Assembly: GCA_963851095.1 (NCBI GenBank)
Contig: CAWKOX010000009.1
Span: 124,001 to 188,000 of the forward strand
DNA: 64,000 nucleotides
Direction: 5' to 3'
Source of the DNA: Oleispira sp963851095
GTDB lineage: Bacteria; Pseudomonadota; Gammaproteobacteria; Pseudomonadales; Oceanobacteraceae
Positions within the stretch are counted from its first letter, which is position 1. Each line of letters begins with the position of its first letter. The position numbers were made by a program, and so were the translations under genes. Below are positions 54,608 to 63,789 of the stretch, piece after piece. The notes beneath the pieces are model-generated. The model saw only the letters and a program-made list of their open reading frames with translations, was not told the DNA's origin and searched no databases.

Positions 54608-55948
54608 ATGCGCTGGCGTAATTCGTTATTTATTAAAATTTTTCTATGGTTCTGGATTGTTGTTGTCATCAGTATGACGGTCGCGAGTGTTTCGTTTCAG
54701 TGGCTGCAGGATGATTTTCATCGTCCACTTCATGTGCGAGAACAAATCTTATTGCAGCGCATTGCCGAAAATGTAAAACCTTTGACGATCAAAAAACGAG
54801 GTTTATGGTCTCGTTTGGAACCTGGTTGGAATATCGTTAAGTTTGAGGAGTCTCAAATTAATGATCTCCCGCATGATGTGGCTGAGTTTTATGAGCATGC
54901 TGTGGCCGAACAGCAGTCGCTGTGGGGGCAAGAAGACGGCTATATGATGATGGGGCCATTAGTTCATCATGACCAAATTTATATTGCAGTTAGTCGCTAT
55001 CATTGGCGCCATTCTCTTGATGAAGGAGAGCGCTGGTTGATTCCTTTCTTAGTCGTGGTGATGGTGTCTTTCTTGTGCGGTTTATTGGCTTGGCACTTAA
55101 CTAGCCCTATTCGCCGATTACAGCAAGCCGCGAAGAAGCTCAGTGCAGGAGATTTTGATATCTCTGATTTGAGATCTAATTTAAATCGCGGGGATGAGTT
55201 GGGTGATTTGTCGGTCGAATTCGTCGAAATGGCAGATTCGTTACAGCGGTTACTGCAAAGTCATCGGCAGTTATTACGCGATGTCTCGCATGAATTACGT
55301 TCGCCGTTAACACGCTTGCAGATTGCATTAGGCATTGCGCGTAAAAAAGATGCGGCTAATACACTTCAGGCAGAGCACGATCGTATTGAGCGCGCGTCAG
55401 GGCAAGTAGCGAACTTAGTCACGCAGATTCTTGATTTGGCCAAGCTGCAGCAAGAGGGTGAGCTAACGACCGAGAAGTTAGACCTTGTTCGGTTATTTAA
55501 GACGTGGCTGCAAGATGCTGAGTTAGAGTTGGCGGCAAAGCAACTAACTGTCGATTGGCAATTAGATACTGATGAAGTTTTCTTTCCGATTGATGTGGTC
55601 TTGATGCAGCGGGCTTTTGATAACGTATTACGCAATGCGATTCGGTTTAGCCCTAAAGGTGGCGTATTAACCTTGAGTCTGCATCAAACAGAGCAGCAAT
55701 TGACCTTTAGTATCAGCGACCAAGGCCCTGGGGTGAGTGAAGATCAGTTAGAGGACATTTTCTCTCCATTCACCCAAGCAGATCAGTCAAGAAACCATGC
55801 GAGTAGTGGTTATGGTGGCGGCTATGGGATTGGCTTGGCGATGGTTCAGCGTATTTTAAATATGCACCATGGTGAGGTTCGGGCTCGAAATATTTCGGGC
55901 TCTGGTTTGTGCGTGGAATGGTCGCTCCCTAACCGAATTAAAGCTTAA
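54608..55948 (+). CDS. cpxA: CpxA-like sensor histidine kinase
   Basis: A 446-residue kinase: span at residues 8-30, periplasmic domain, second span about 141-160, HAMP (SPIRRLQQAAKKLSAGDFDI), HisKA with LLRDVSHELRSPLTRLQIAL, and HATPase (NVLRNAIRFSPKG, DQGPGVSEDQLEDIFSPF, YGIGLAMV). The layout and the paired regulator suggest envelope-stress sensing as in Cpx; this is by family only, and no cpxP gene is near. There is an extra glycine-rich loop SSGYGGGYGIG in the G box. Confidence 0.85.
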   Translation: MRWRNSLFIKIFLWFWIVVVISMTVASVSFQWLQDDFHRPLHVREQILLQRIAENVKPLTIKKRGLWSRLEPGWNIVKFEESQINDLPHDVAEFYEHAVAEQQSLWGQEDGYMMMGPLVHHDQIYIAVSRYHWRHSLDEGERWLIPFLVVVMVSFLCGLLAWHLTSPIRRLQQAAKKLSAGDFDISDLRSNLNRGDELGDLSVEFVEMADSLQRLLQSHRQLLRDVSHELRSPLTRLQIALGIARKKDAANTLQAEHDRIERASGQVANLVTQILDLAKLQQEGELTTEKLDLVRLFKTWLQDAELELAAKQLTVDWQLDTDEVFFPIDVVLMQRAFDNVLRNAIRFSPKGGVLTLSLHQTEQQLTFSISDQGPGVSEDQLEDIFSPFTQADQSRNHASSGYGGGYGIGLAMVQRILNMHHGEVRARNISGSGLCVEWSLPNRIKA

Positions 55949-56072
55949 TAAGTGATTTAACGACAAAGTAAAATAAGTAGCAAACGATGAGAGGTACTTG
56001 ATTTCCTACCTGCTTTTTTGGTACTTTCGTACAATAAAAATAAATATCGATTGAATCTTCTGTGAGAAGTTT

Positions 56073-56381
56073 ATGAAACATCCTATTACCCTTGCCGCAA
56101 TATTAACGTTTGCCAGTCTTTCCAGCTGGGCGACCGACCCGTTTACCGTCGAACTTTATCAGACTAGTTGTAAAATTTGTCATGCAGACGCCGTGGGTGG
56201 AGCGCCTAAGAGCTTTGATGCTTCTGCTTGGGCAGAGCGCTTATCAAAGGGCAAAGAAGTGCTGCTAGCGAATGCGATTGGTGGTTATAAAGGGATGCCT
56301 CCTCTGGGGATGTGCAGTGATTGCACTCAAGAAGACTTGGTTGATTTAATTGATTACATGTCTTCAGAAAAGGCGCAATAA
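56073..56381 (+). CDS. Small periplasmic c-type cytochrome
   Basis: A 102-residue mono-heme cytochrome c with signal peptide (residues 1-20, cut after SWA) and heme motif CKICH. A candidate axial methionine is in YKGMPPLGMC. A second cysteine pair (MCSDC) without His follows and may form a disulfide. It is two bases before the FAD oxidoreductase gene, so it is probably its electron acceptor. Confidence 0.88.
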   Translation: MKHPITLAAILTFASLSSWATDPFTVELYQTSCKICHADAVGGAPKSFDASAWAERLSKGKEVLLANAIGGYKGMPPLGMCSDCTQEDLVDLIDYMSSEKAQ

Positions 56382-56383
56382 TT

Positions 56384-57805
56384 ATGGATATTAAGAACCT
56401 TAAGCTATCTCGTCGACATGCATTAAAAACGGTTGGTGCCGGCATTATTGCTGGTGCTGCTGGCTCAACAGGGTGCAGTAGTACACCTGAAAAATCCAAA
56501 GGCCCGCAGCCCATTAATGGCATTATGCCTTGGTCTAATTGGTCGGGGAATCAAGTTAGTTATCCTACTGAGCGCGCGCGCCCACGTAACTTAGACGCTT
56601 TGGTTAAGTTGCTAAGAGAGACCGATGGAAAAATTCGTGCGGTCGGTGCAGGGCATAGTTTTAGTGCATTGGTACCGACGGATGAAACGATGTTATCAAT
56701 GGCGCGCTTTCGTGGCATTAGTCATATCAATCACGAGACTAAAGAAGTAACCGCAGGTGCGGGTACTCGCTTAGCGGCACTCGGCGATGAGCTTTGGGAA
56801 AATGATCTTGGCATGATCAATATGCCGGATATTAATACGCAGGGGTTAGCAGGTGCGATTGCAACGTCTACTCATGGTACGGGTCAACAGTTTGGTTCTC
56901 TTTCCAGTTTTGTTACGGGCCTGACCTTAGTGACCGCGAGTGGCGAGGTTATGAGGTGTAGCGCCACGGAAAATAAAGATGTTTTTGATGCGGCGCGTTG
57001 CAATATCGGTTCGTTAGGTATTATTACTGATCTGACGTTAAAGGTTCGAGATACTTATTACCTTAAAGAACGTTCTGAAATGCTGCCTATTGAGGAAGCC
57101 TTTGAGAAAATGGAAAAACTGCGCCTAACAAAGAGTCGATTTGAGGCGTACGGGCTTCCTCATGCCAAGCACATCCTTCTCATTGAGTTTGAGGAGGTCA
57201 GCAAAGAAGAATCTGATGCGAATCAAAGTGAGGCCGCATCGGGCGACGCCTACGAGACTTTCCGCACACTAGCGGATGTGATTGATATGATGCCGTTTAT
57301 GCGTGATATCGTGATGAACATCGCTCCGCGCACCGTTGGTGTTGAAGAGCGTTATGGTCCTTGGAATAAAGTTTTCGGTAATGTGCGTGATATGCGCTTT
57401 AACGAAATGGAGTACACAGTACCCGCTGAAGATGGCTTGGCGTGTTTCCGCGAGGTTCTGAATACGATAAAAGAGAAAGACATTGATATTATTTTCCCGA
57501 TTGAATATCGCTATGTCGATGAGGATGATATTTGGTTGAGCCAGTTTTATAAGCGCCCTGGGGCTGCTATCTCTGTCCACAACTTCCATGATAAGCCTTA
57601 TATGACCTACTTTGCCGAGATGGAAGCTATCTTTGATCGTTATCAAGGGCGTCCACATTGGGGTAAAATTCATACTAAAACGGCCGCAGAGTTTGCCACT
57701 CTGTATCCACAATGGGAAGCTTTTAAAGCGGTGCGTCAGAGACTTGATCCTAACCGCCGCTTTATTAACAAGCATCTGGATAGAATATTCCCAGTATCGA
57801 GTTAA
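56384..57805 (+). CDS. Tat-exported FAD-linked aldonolactone oxidoreductase
   Basis: A 473-residue enzyme of the vanillyl-alcohol-oxidase FAD family, D-arabinono-/L-gulono-lactone oxidase branch. The amino terminus has a twin-arginine motif (LSRRHALKT) and a hydrophobic stretch ending in GSTGC, a possible lipoprotein site. FAD motifs are IRAVGAGHSFSALV (His of GHS can carry covalent FAD) and GLAGAIATSTHGTG. The C-terminal HWGKIHTKTAAEFATLYPQW is typical of the ALO domain. Electrons would go to the adjacent cytochrome c rather than to oxygen; this is inference. Confidence 0.87.
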   Translation: MDIKNLKLSRRHALKTVGAGIIAGAAGSTGCSSTPEKSKGPQPINGIMPWSNWSGNQVSYPTERARPRNLDALVKLLRETDGKIRAVGAGHSFSALVPTDETMLSMARFRGISHINHETKEVTAGAGTRLAALGDELWENDLGMINMPDINTQGLAGAIATSTHGTGQQFGSLSSFVTGLTLVTASGEVMRCSATENKDVFDAARCNIGSLGIITDLTLKVRDTYYLKERSEMLPIEEAFEKMEKLRLTKSRFEAYGLPHAKHILLIEFEEVSKEESDANQSEAASGDAYETFRTLADVIDMMPFMRDIVMNIAPRTVGVEERYGPWNKVFGNVRDMRFNEMEYTVPAEDGLACFREVLNTIKEKDIDIIFPIEYRYVDEDDIWLSQFYKRPGAAISVHNFHDKPYMTYFAEMEAIFDRYQGRPHWGKIHTKTAAEFATLYPQWEAFKAVRQRLDPNRRFINKHLDRIFPVSS

Positions 57806-57971
57806 TTACTGACGAGTAGCAAAAAACCATCAAAATATGATCGATTTTGCCAGCTAGACTGGATTTATTGGTCAAATTTTGGTATTTATTGTCGCACTTT
57901 TATACAAGCCAAGCGTTTTGTTTGGTTTTGTTTTAGCCTCCATCGAAAATTACGGAAATTGGAAGAGCAAA

Positions 57972-59234
57972 ATGTCTGAAGATATGAAGCAAGCTGCCCT
58001 CGATTATCATGAGTTTCCTAAGCCAGGTAAGATCAGTGTTGAACTGTCTACACCAGCTCAAACAGCTCGTGATCTAGCCCTAGCCTATAGCCCAGGTGTT
58101 GCTGAGCCAGTTAAAGCTATTGCTGCAAACCCAGAAGATGCATACCGCTATACCAGTAAAGGTAACCTTGTTGCCGTTATTACTGATGGTTCTGCTATTT
58201 TAGGCCTTGGTAACCTTGGCCCATTGGCGTCTAAGCCAGTGATGGAAGGTAAGTCTCTATTATTCAAGCGTTTTGCGGGTGTTGATTCAATCGACATCGA
58301 AGTAGAATCTGAAAGCCCACAAGCTTTTATTGATACAGTACGTCGCATTGCTAATACCTTTGGTGGTATTAACCTTGAAGATATCAAAGCACCTGAGTGT
58401 TTTGAAATCGAACGTACCTTGATCGAGCAGTGTTCAATCCCTGTTTTCCATGATGACCAGCACGGTACGGCTATCGTAACGGTTGCGGGCATGATCAACG
58501 CGTTGGAAATTCAAGGCAAGAAGATTGAAGATGCAACCATGACCGTTCTTGGTGCTGGCGCAGCTGCAATTTCTTGTTCTAAACTTTTGATCCTTGCGGG
58601 CATGAAGCCAGAAAACATCTTCATGTGTGACCGTAAAGGTGTTATTCATTCTGGTCGTGATGACTTGAACCAATACAAAGCAATGTTCGCTGTTGAAACT
58701 GACAAGCGTACTTTGGCTGATGCAATGGAAGGAGCTGATATCTTCCTAGGTCTTTCGGGTCCTAACTTGCTTGCTCCAGAATTGTTGAAAGCAATGGCGC
58801 CAAACCCAATTGTTTTCGCATGTTCTAACCCAGATCCAGAAATCGCGCCTGCTCTTGCACACGAAGTTCGTGATGACTTGATCATGTCGACGGGCCGTTC
58901 TGACTTCCCTAACCAAGTAAATAACGTACTTGGCTTCCCATTCATCTTCCGTGGTGCTTTAGATGTTCGTGCTACTGCGATTAACGAAGAGATGAAGTTG
59001 GCGGCTGCTTACGCAATTGCTGGTTTGGCGAAAGAGCCTGTTCCACAAGAAGTATTGACGGCTTATGGCGTTGATTCTTTAGAGCTAGGTCGTGAGTACA
59101 TTATTCCTAAGCCAACAGACTCTCGTCTATTGGGTGCAGTATCTGCTGCTGTTGCTAAAGCAGCTGTTGATACGGGTGTTGCTCAGCTTCCATACCCAGC
59201 TAACTACCCATTGAACTCTGTTGACGATATCTAA
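57972..59234 (+). CDS. maeB: Malic enzyme (short, no phosphotransacetylase domain)
   Basis: A 420-residue NAD(P)-dependent malic enzyme that decarboxylates malate to pyruvate. Motifs are LALAYSPGVAEPVKAI, VITDGSAILGLGNLGPLA, EDIKAPECFEIER and, for the dinucleotide, VLGAGAAAISCSKLL. It lacks the C-terminal PTA-like domain of E. coli MaeB and matches the short form next to ponA in Pseudomonas. The ATG at 57972 has GGAAGAG ahead; upstream in-frame codons are hydrophobic junk. A strong terminator follows. Confidence 0.93.
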   Translation: MSEDMKQAALDYHEFPKPGKISVELSTPAQTARDLALAYSPGVAEPVKAIAANPEDAYRYTSKGNLVAVITDGSAILGLGNLGPLASKPVMEGKSLLFKRFAGVDSIDIEVESESPQAFIDTVRRIANTFGGINLEDIKAPECFEIERTLIEQCSIPVFHDDQHGTAIVTVAGMINALEIQGKKIEDATMTVLGAGAAAISCSKLLILAGMKPENIFMCDRKGVIHSGRDDLNQYKAMFAVETDKRTLADAMEGADIFLGLSGPNLLAPELLKAMAPNPIVFACSNPDPEIAPALAHEVRDDLIMSTGRSDFPNQVNNVLGFPFIFRGALDVRATAINEEMKLAAAYAIAGLAKEPVPQEVLTAYGVDSLELGREYIIPKPTDSRLLGAVSAAVAKAAVDTGVAQLPYPANYPLNSVDDI

Positions 59235-59259
59235 TCTTAGATAGTGTTTTGAGTTTAAG

Positions 59260-59299
59260 GGACATAAAAAAACCGGCTTAGGCCGGTTTTTTTATGTCC
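59260..59299. terminator. Bidirectional terminator, malic enzyme / PBP1a
   Basis: An 18-base perfect inverted repeat (GGACATAAAAAAACCGGC and its complement) with a four-base loop TTAG. The built-in A7 and T7 runs make it work both ways between the convergent maeB and mrcA genes. Confidence 0.92.
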
Positions 59300-59404
59300 G
59301 TAATTTGAGGTAGAGAATAAATTACAGGTAGGTAAATAGTATGAGCGGGTTTGTATTACAAAGCGATACTAAAAGGTTCAGTATAAAGTATCAGTAGAGC
59401 TAAG

Positions 59405-62002
59405 CTAAAACAGTAAGCTTGGTGCGTTCTCTTCATCGTCATCTTCGTTATCGCTGCTATAGGGGGTTGACTGCTCTGTCATGCCTTGTTTTGAGTTATC
59501 CCGCACAGGGATTTGTTCTTGCTTGAACAGTTCAAAAATTGCATTAGCTTGCCCTGGTTGTGCTAAAAGCCCTGTTTCGGGATCGATACGCACATTGACT
59601 ATGCCATCCGGTTGAGGGAATGGGCGATGTTTTTTGCCTGCCAGCATGGCGCCCATATAATCAACCCAAACAGGCAGTGCGGTATTGCCACCGAAAGCCC
59701 AGCGCCCCAGTGTGGTTGGTTGATCAAACCCCATCCAAACACTGGTTACTAAGTCTCGGTTATACCCTGAGAACCAGGCATCTTTTTGATCGTTGGTCGT
59801 GCCTGTTTTACCCGCTAGGTCATTACGCTTAAGGGCGAGTGCTCGACGGCCTGTACCACGTTTGATTACGTCTTGCAGCATGTTATTCATAATGAAGTGA
59901 GTGCGTTCATCCATTACCCGGGGTGCGATCTGAGCGGTCGGCTTTGCCTTGGTGGCGTTAGAGTCTTTCCCTAGCGCTTCCGATAAAGGCGTTGTGAATG
60001 CGTCGAGAAGAGCCTGACTCTCGTTTTCGACAAGCGGAGTATTGGCAGTATCGTCGCTGTCGGCTTTACACTCTGGGCAAGCGATCATGGGATTAGCTTG
60101 AAAGATCGGCTCAGCTTCACTGCCCACTTCAATGCGTTCAATAAAGTAAGGCTTAACCTGAAAGCCTCCATTAGCAAGAACGGTGTATCCTGTGGCCAGT
60201 TCGAGTGGGGTTATCGCTGAGGCTCCTAATGCTAACGAAAGGTCTTTACTCAATTTTTCTCTAGGAAAGCCAAAGGGTGTTATGTAGTTGATGGCTTTGC
60301 GTGGTCCTAGTTGTTTTAGAATACGAATTGATACTAGGTTCTGAGATTTATAAAGGGCTTCGCGCAAACGAGTCGGGCCGTAAAATTTTCCGCTTGAGTT
60401 TTCAGGGCGCCATGTATTTTCTAAACCTGCATCTTTAAATACAACAGGGGCGTCATTAATGATGCTCGCAGGTGTTAAACCATTCGCTAAGGCGGCGCTG
60501 TATATGAAGGGTTTAAAGGCAGAGCCAGGCTGACGATCTGCTTGGGTTGCGCGGTTGTATTTATTGAGGCTGTACGAGAATCCGCCGACAAGTGCTTTAA
60601 TCGCACCTTGATATGGGTCGATTGAAATTAAAGCACCTTCAATTTCTGGGATTTGGGCGAGTTGAATACCGGATGTTGCGCTGGCAGTAATCCAAATGAT
60701 TTGCCCTTGGGTGAGTACGTCACCGGTTTTGGTCGGCGCTTTGCCAATCTTATTGACGGTTATGTAGGAGTTTGCCCACTTAACGCCGCTAAAAGGTAGC
60801 CATGACCACTGCTTGCGGCCGCTAACAATCCAGGCTCCGGCGTCGACTACTTGCGCGACAATAGCGGGCTGAATTAGCCCATGCTGGCCGATGTTATTTA
60901 ATTCGTCTTGCCAGTTATCTAACGTGAGTGGCCAGTCAATATCAAACTCGCTGCTTAGTTCAGTTGGCCAGGTTAAAGTGATCTCGTTATCAAATGTGGG
61001 TAGTTTTACTGTCGGTAATATTTTTTTAGTGTTTTTTCCACGCCAGCCATGGTCGCGGTCATATTTTAATAGGCCTTTTTGAAGAGCGTTATTAGCTTGG
61101 GTCTGTGCTTTGCTATTAAGGGTTGTGGTCACGCGAAAGCCAAGGCGATAAGTATCATCACCATATTGCTGGTAAAGCTCGTGGCGAACCATCTCGGCAA
61201 TATAAGAACCTTCTACTTCAGATTTTAGGCCATGATAGCGTGCAATGATTTTGGCATTAGCGGCAGCATCAAATTGTTGTTGATCAATAAAGCCTAATGT
61301 CAGCATGCGAGCGAGTACGTAATTGCGTCGTTCTTTAGCACGCTTAGGATTGTTAATTGGGTTGGCTGCAGAGGGGGCTTGAGGTAATCCTGCAAGCATA
61401 GACAGTTGAGCTAGTTCTAATTCAGAAACGGATTTTCCATAATAAACTTGTGCGGCCGCTTCAATGCCATAGGCGCGCTTACCGAGGTAAATTTTATTAA
61501 GATAAAGTTCTAAGATTTCTTCTTTTGAAAGTTCTTGTTCTATTTTTAGAGCAAGAAGAATTTCGGTGAATTTACGACTAAAAGTTTTTTCGCTGGAGAG
61601 GTAATAGTTTTTAGCAACTTGCATGGTGATGGTTGAACCACCGGATTTTTTCTTGCCGGTACGCACTAATTGTATCGCAGCGCGCGTAAGTCCTTTTAAA
61701 TCGACACCATTATGGTGGAAAAAACGGTCATCCTCTGCTGCAATTAATGCATGAACAAATTGTTTTGGGATTTCATTGTATTCGAGAGGTCTTCTTCTTT
61801 GTTCGCCAAATTCACTGATTAATTGACCGTCCTCAGTATATATCCTGAGAGGGATTTGTAATTCAATTTGCGTCAGCGACTGAATATCAGGTAGTTGTGG
61901 TGATAAATACAGATAAACTGACGAAATAAGCAAACTGGTTCCGGAAAAAACGGACACTATGAGCCAAAATAGAAACTTGGAGATAGAACTGCTATTCATC
62001 AT
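59405..62002 (-). CDS. mrcA: Penicillin-binding protein 1A
   Basis: A bifunctional class A PBP of about 865 residues: amino-terminal span (FLFWLIVSVFSGTSLLISSV), GT51 glycosyltransferase (ALIAAEDDRFFHHNGVDLKG, GGSTITMQVAKNYYLSSEK), an inserted OB-like domain, and a transpeptidase with SxxK in QPGSAFKPFIYSAAL and KTGT in LAGKTGTTNDQKDAWFSGY. It polymerises and cross-links peptidoglycan. The start is uncertain; two adjacent ATG codons at 62002/61999 begin right before the span and are preferred over an ATG at 62116. It is divergent from pilM, as in Pseudomonas ponA-pilM. Confidence 0.93.
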   Translation of the reverse strand: MMNSSSISKFLFWLIVSVFSGTSLLISSVYLYLSPQLPDIQSLTQIELQIPLRIYTEDGQLISEFGEQRRRPLEYNEIPKQFVHALIAAEDDRFFHHNGVDLKGLTRAAIQLVRTGKKKSGGSTITMQVAKNYYLSSEKTFSRKFTEILLALKIEQELSKEEILELYLNKIYLGKRAYGIEAAAQVYYGKSVSELELAQLSMLAGLPQAPSAANPINNPKRAKERRNYVLARMLTLGFIDQQQFDAAANAKIIARYHGLKSEVEGSYIAEMVRHELYQQYGDDTYRLGFRVTTTLNSKAQTQANNALQKGLLKYDRDHGWRGKNTKKILPTVKLPTFDNEITLTWPTELSSEFDIDWPLTLDNWQDELNNIGQHGLIQPAIVAQVVDAGAWIVSGRKQWSWLPFSGVKWANSYITVNKIGKAPTKTGDVLTQGQIIWITASATSGIQLAQIPEIEGALISIDPYQGAIKALVGGFSYSLNKYNRATQADRQPGSAFKPFIYSAALANGLTPASIINDAPVVFKDAGLENTWRPENSSGKFYGPTRLREALYKSQNLVSIRILKQLGPRKAINYITPFGFPREKLSKDLSLALGASAITPLELATGYTVLANGGFQVKPYFIERIEVGSEAEPIFQANPMIACPECKADSDDTANTPLVENESQALLDAFTTPLSEALGKDSNATKAKPTAQIAPRVMDERTHFIMNNMLQDVIKRGTGRRALALKRNDLAGKTGTTNDQKDAWFSGYNRDLVTSVWMGFDQPTTLGRWAFGGNTALPVWVDYMGAMLAGKKHRPFPQPDGIVNVRIDPETGLLAQPGQANAIFELFKQEQIPVRDNSKQGMTEQSTPYSSDNEDDDEENAPSLLF

Positions 62003-62167
62003 AACGAATACATGTATGCTGCTGAATGAGAGAATGCTAGAGTTAGCGGAATAATCCATTATAAGGCTTTTTTGTTCTTTTAATAGGATTGTGCTTATAA
62101 TGACTTGAATATTCACATAATGAAGTAGCTTTACTCCGCAAGTCTGTGAATTTGATGGGGAAACACC

Positions 62168-63232
62168 GTGCTGGCAGGCCTTTTAAAGAAAAAAAATAAA
62201 ACATTGCTCGGAGTTGATATCAGCTCTACATCCGTAAAACTTTTGGAATTAAGCCATAATAATGGTCGATACCAAGTTGAAAGTTATGCATCAGAACCGC
62301 TACCGGCAAATGCCGTAATTGAACAAAGTATCGGTGATGAAGAAGCTGTCGGATTAGTAATTAAAAAAGCGTTAGGGAAGGCGCGTAGTAGCAGCAAGAA
62401 AGCAGCTATTGCAGTGGCAGGCTCAGCGGTAATTACAAAGACTATCGAAATGAATGAAGGTTTATCTGATGATGAGATGGACTATCAAATTCGTATCGAA
62501 GCCGATCAATATATTCCGTACCCGTTAGATGAAGTAGCTCTTGACTGGGAAGTTCAAGGACCTTCCGATATCGCAGGCAGTGTAGATGTTTTACTGGCCG
62601 CATGTCGTTTGGAAAATGTTGAGTTGCGCAAAGACGCTTTAGAGATTGGCGGCTTAGAAGCTGGTATCGTGGATATTGAAGCTTTTTGTACTGAAAGAGC
62701 CTATGAGCTTATTCATACTCAATTAGACGATAACGACGAAGTTGAAACCGTAGCGGTCGTTGATATCGGCGCAACGATGACAACCCTCAGTGTTTTGCAT
62801 CAAGGTAAAACCATTTATACCCGTGAGCAATTATTCGGTGGTAAGCAGCTGACGGAAGAAATTATGCGTCGCTATGGTCTTTCTGAAGAAGAGGGTACTC
62901 GGGCGAAGCTGGATGGTGGCTTACCAGATGATTATGAATCTGAAGTTTTAGATCCGTTCCGTGATTCGGTTGTTCAGCAAATTAGTCGATCTCTACAATT
63001 TTTCTATTCATCAAGCCAATATAATGATGTCGACTACATTATTTTAGCCGGTGGTACGTCGTCAATAATCGGACTTGATCAGCTTACCCAAGAGAAACTG
63101 GGTATCTCAGCAATCGTTGCAAATCCTTTTGTTAATATGACGCTATCGCAGAAGGTGAATGCATCCATGCTTAATAATGATGCTCCATCGTTAATGATTG
63201 CATGTGGATTAGCAATGAGGAGCTTTGATTAA
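62168..63232 (+). CDS. pilM: Type IV pilus assembly ATPase-like protein PilM
   Basis: A 354-residue actin-like cytoplasmic protein of the type IV pilus alignment complex. It starts GTG with GGGGA ahead. Typical segments are LLGVDISSTSVKLLELS, QIRIEADQYIPYPLDEVALDW and VVDIGATMTTLSVLHQGK, then ILAGGTSSIIG. It binds the amino terminus of PilN. The stop overlaps the pilN ATG by one base (TAATG). Confidence 0.96.
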   Translation: MLAGLLKKKNKTLLGVDISSTSVKLLELSHNNGRYQVESYASEPLPANAVIEQSIGDEEAVGLVIKKALGKARSSSKKAAIAVAGSAVITKTIEMNEGLSDDEMDYQIRIEADQYIPYPLDEVALDWEVQGPSDIAGSVDVLLAACRLENVELRKDALEIGGLEAGIVDIEAFCTERAYELIHTQLDDNDEVETVAVVDIGATMTTLSVLHQGKTIYTREQLFGGKQLTEEIMRRYGLSEEEGTRAKLDGGLPDDYESEVLDPFRDSVVQQISRSLQFFYSSSQYNDVDYIILAGGTSSIIGLDQLTQEKLGISAIVANPFVNMTLSQKVNASMLNNDAPSLMIACGLAMRSFD

Positions 63233-63789
63233 TGGCAAAGATTAATTTACTCCCTTGGCGTGAAGAACTGCGCAAGGAACGTCAGCAAGAATTTATTGGG
63301 ATCGCAGTCGCAGTAGCTTTGGTTGCTGCGGCCTTAGTATGGTTTGTGAACTCCAACATTGACAGTCAGTTAACCGCACAAAAAAGTCGCAATGCCTTTA
63401 TCCAAAAAGAAATGTCAGTGCTTACTGAGCAAATTACAGAAATTCAACAGTTGCGAGATAAGCGTGAGCAATTACTTGAACGTATGAAATTGATTCAGGA
63501 TCTACAAGGTAATCGCCCAATTATTGTGCGCTTATTCGATGAAATTGCACGCTCTATGCCTGATGACTTATATTTTACCAGTTTAGACATTAAAGGTACT
63601 CAGGTGAGTGTTAAAGGTCGTGCTAAATCGAATAATCGAGTAGCGGCTCTGATGCGTAACTTTGATGATTCGGATTGGTTTGATGCGCCTAATTTAATTA
63701 GTGTTAAAGCTGAAAAGAATGACTACAACACATTTGAGGTCACTATGACTCAAGTTGACCCTAAGAATGCTAAGAAGGAGGTCGAATAA
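63232..63789 (+). CDS. pilN: Type IV pilus inner-membrane protein PilN
   Basis: A 185-residue protein with one span (about residues 23-40) and the amino-terminal motif INLLPWREE that binds PilM. A periplasmic coiled coil and ferredoxin-like domain follow (FDEIARSMPDDLYFTSLDIK). Its stop overlaps the pilO start by one base. Confidence 0.96.
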   Translation: MAKINLLPWREELRKERQQEFIGIAVAVALVAAALVWFVNSNIDSQLTAQKSRNAFIQKEMSVLTEQITEIQQLRDKREQLLERMKLIQDLQGNRPIIVRLFDEIARSMPDDLYFTSLDIKGTQVSVKGRAKSNNRVAALMRNFDDSDWFDAPNLISVKAEKNDYNTFEVTMTQVDPKNAKKEVE

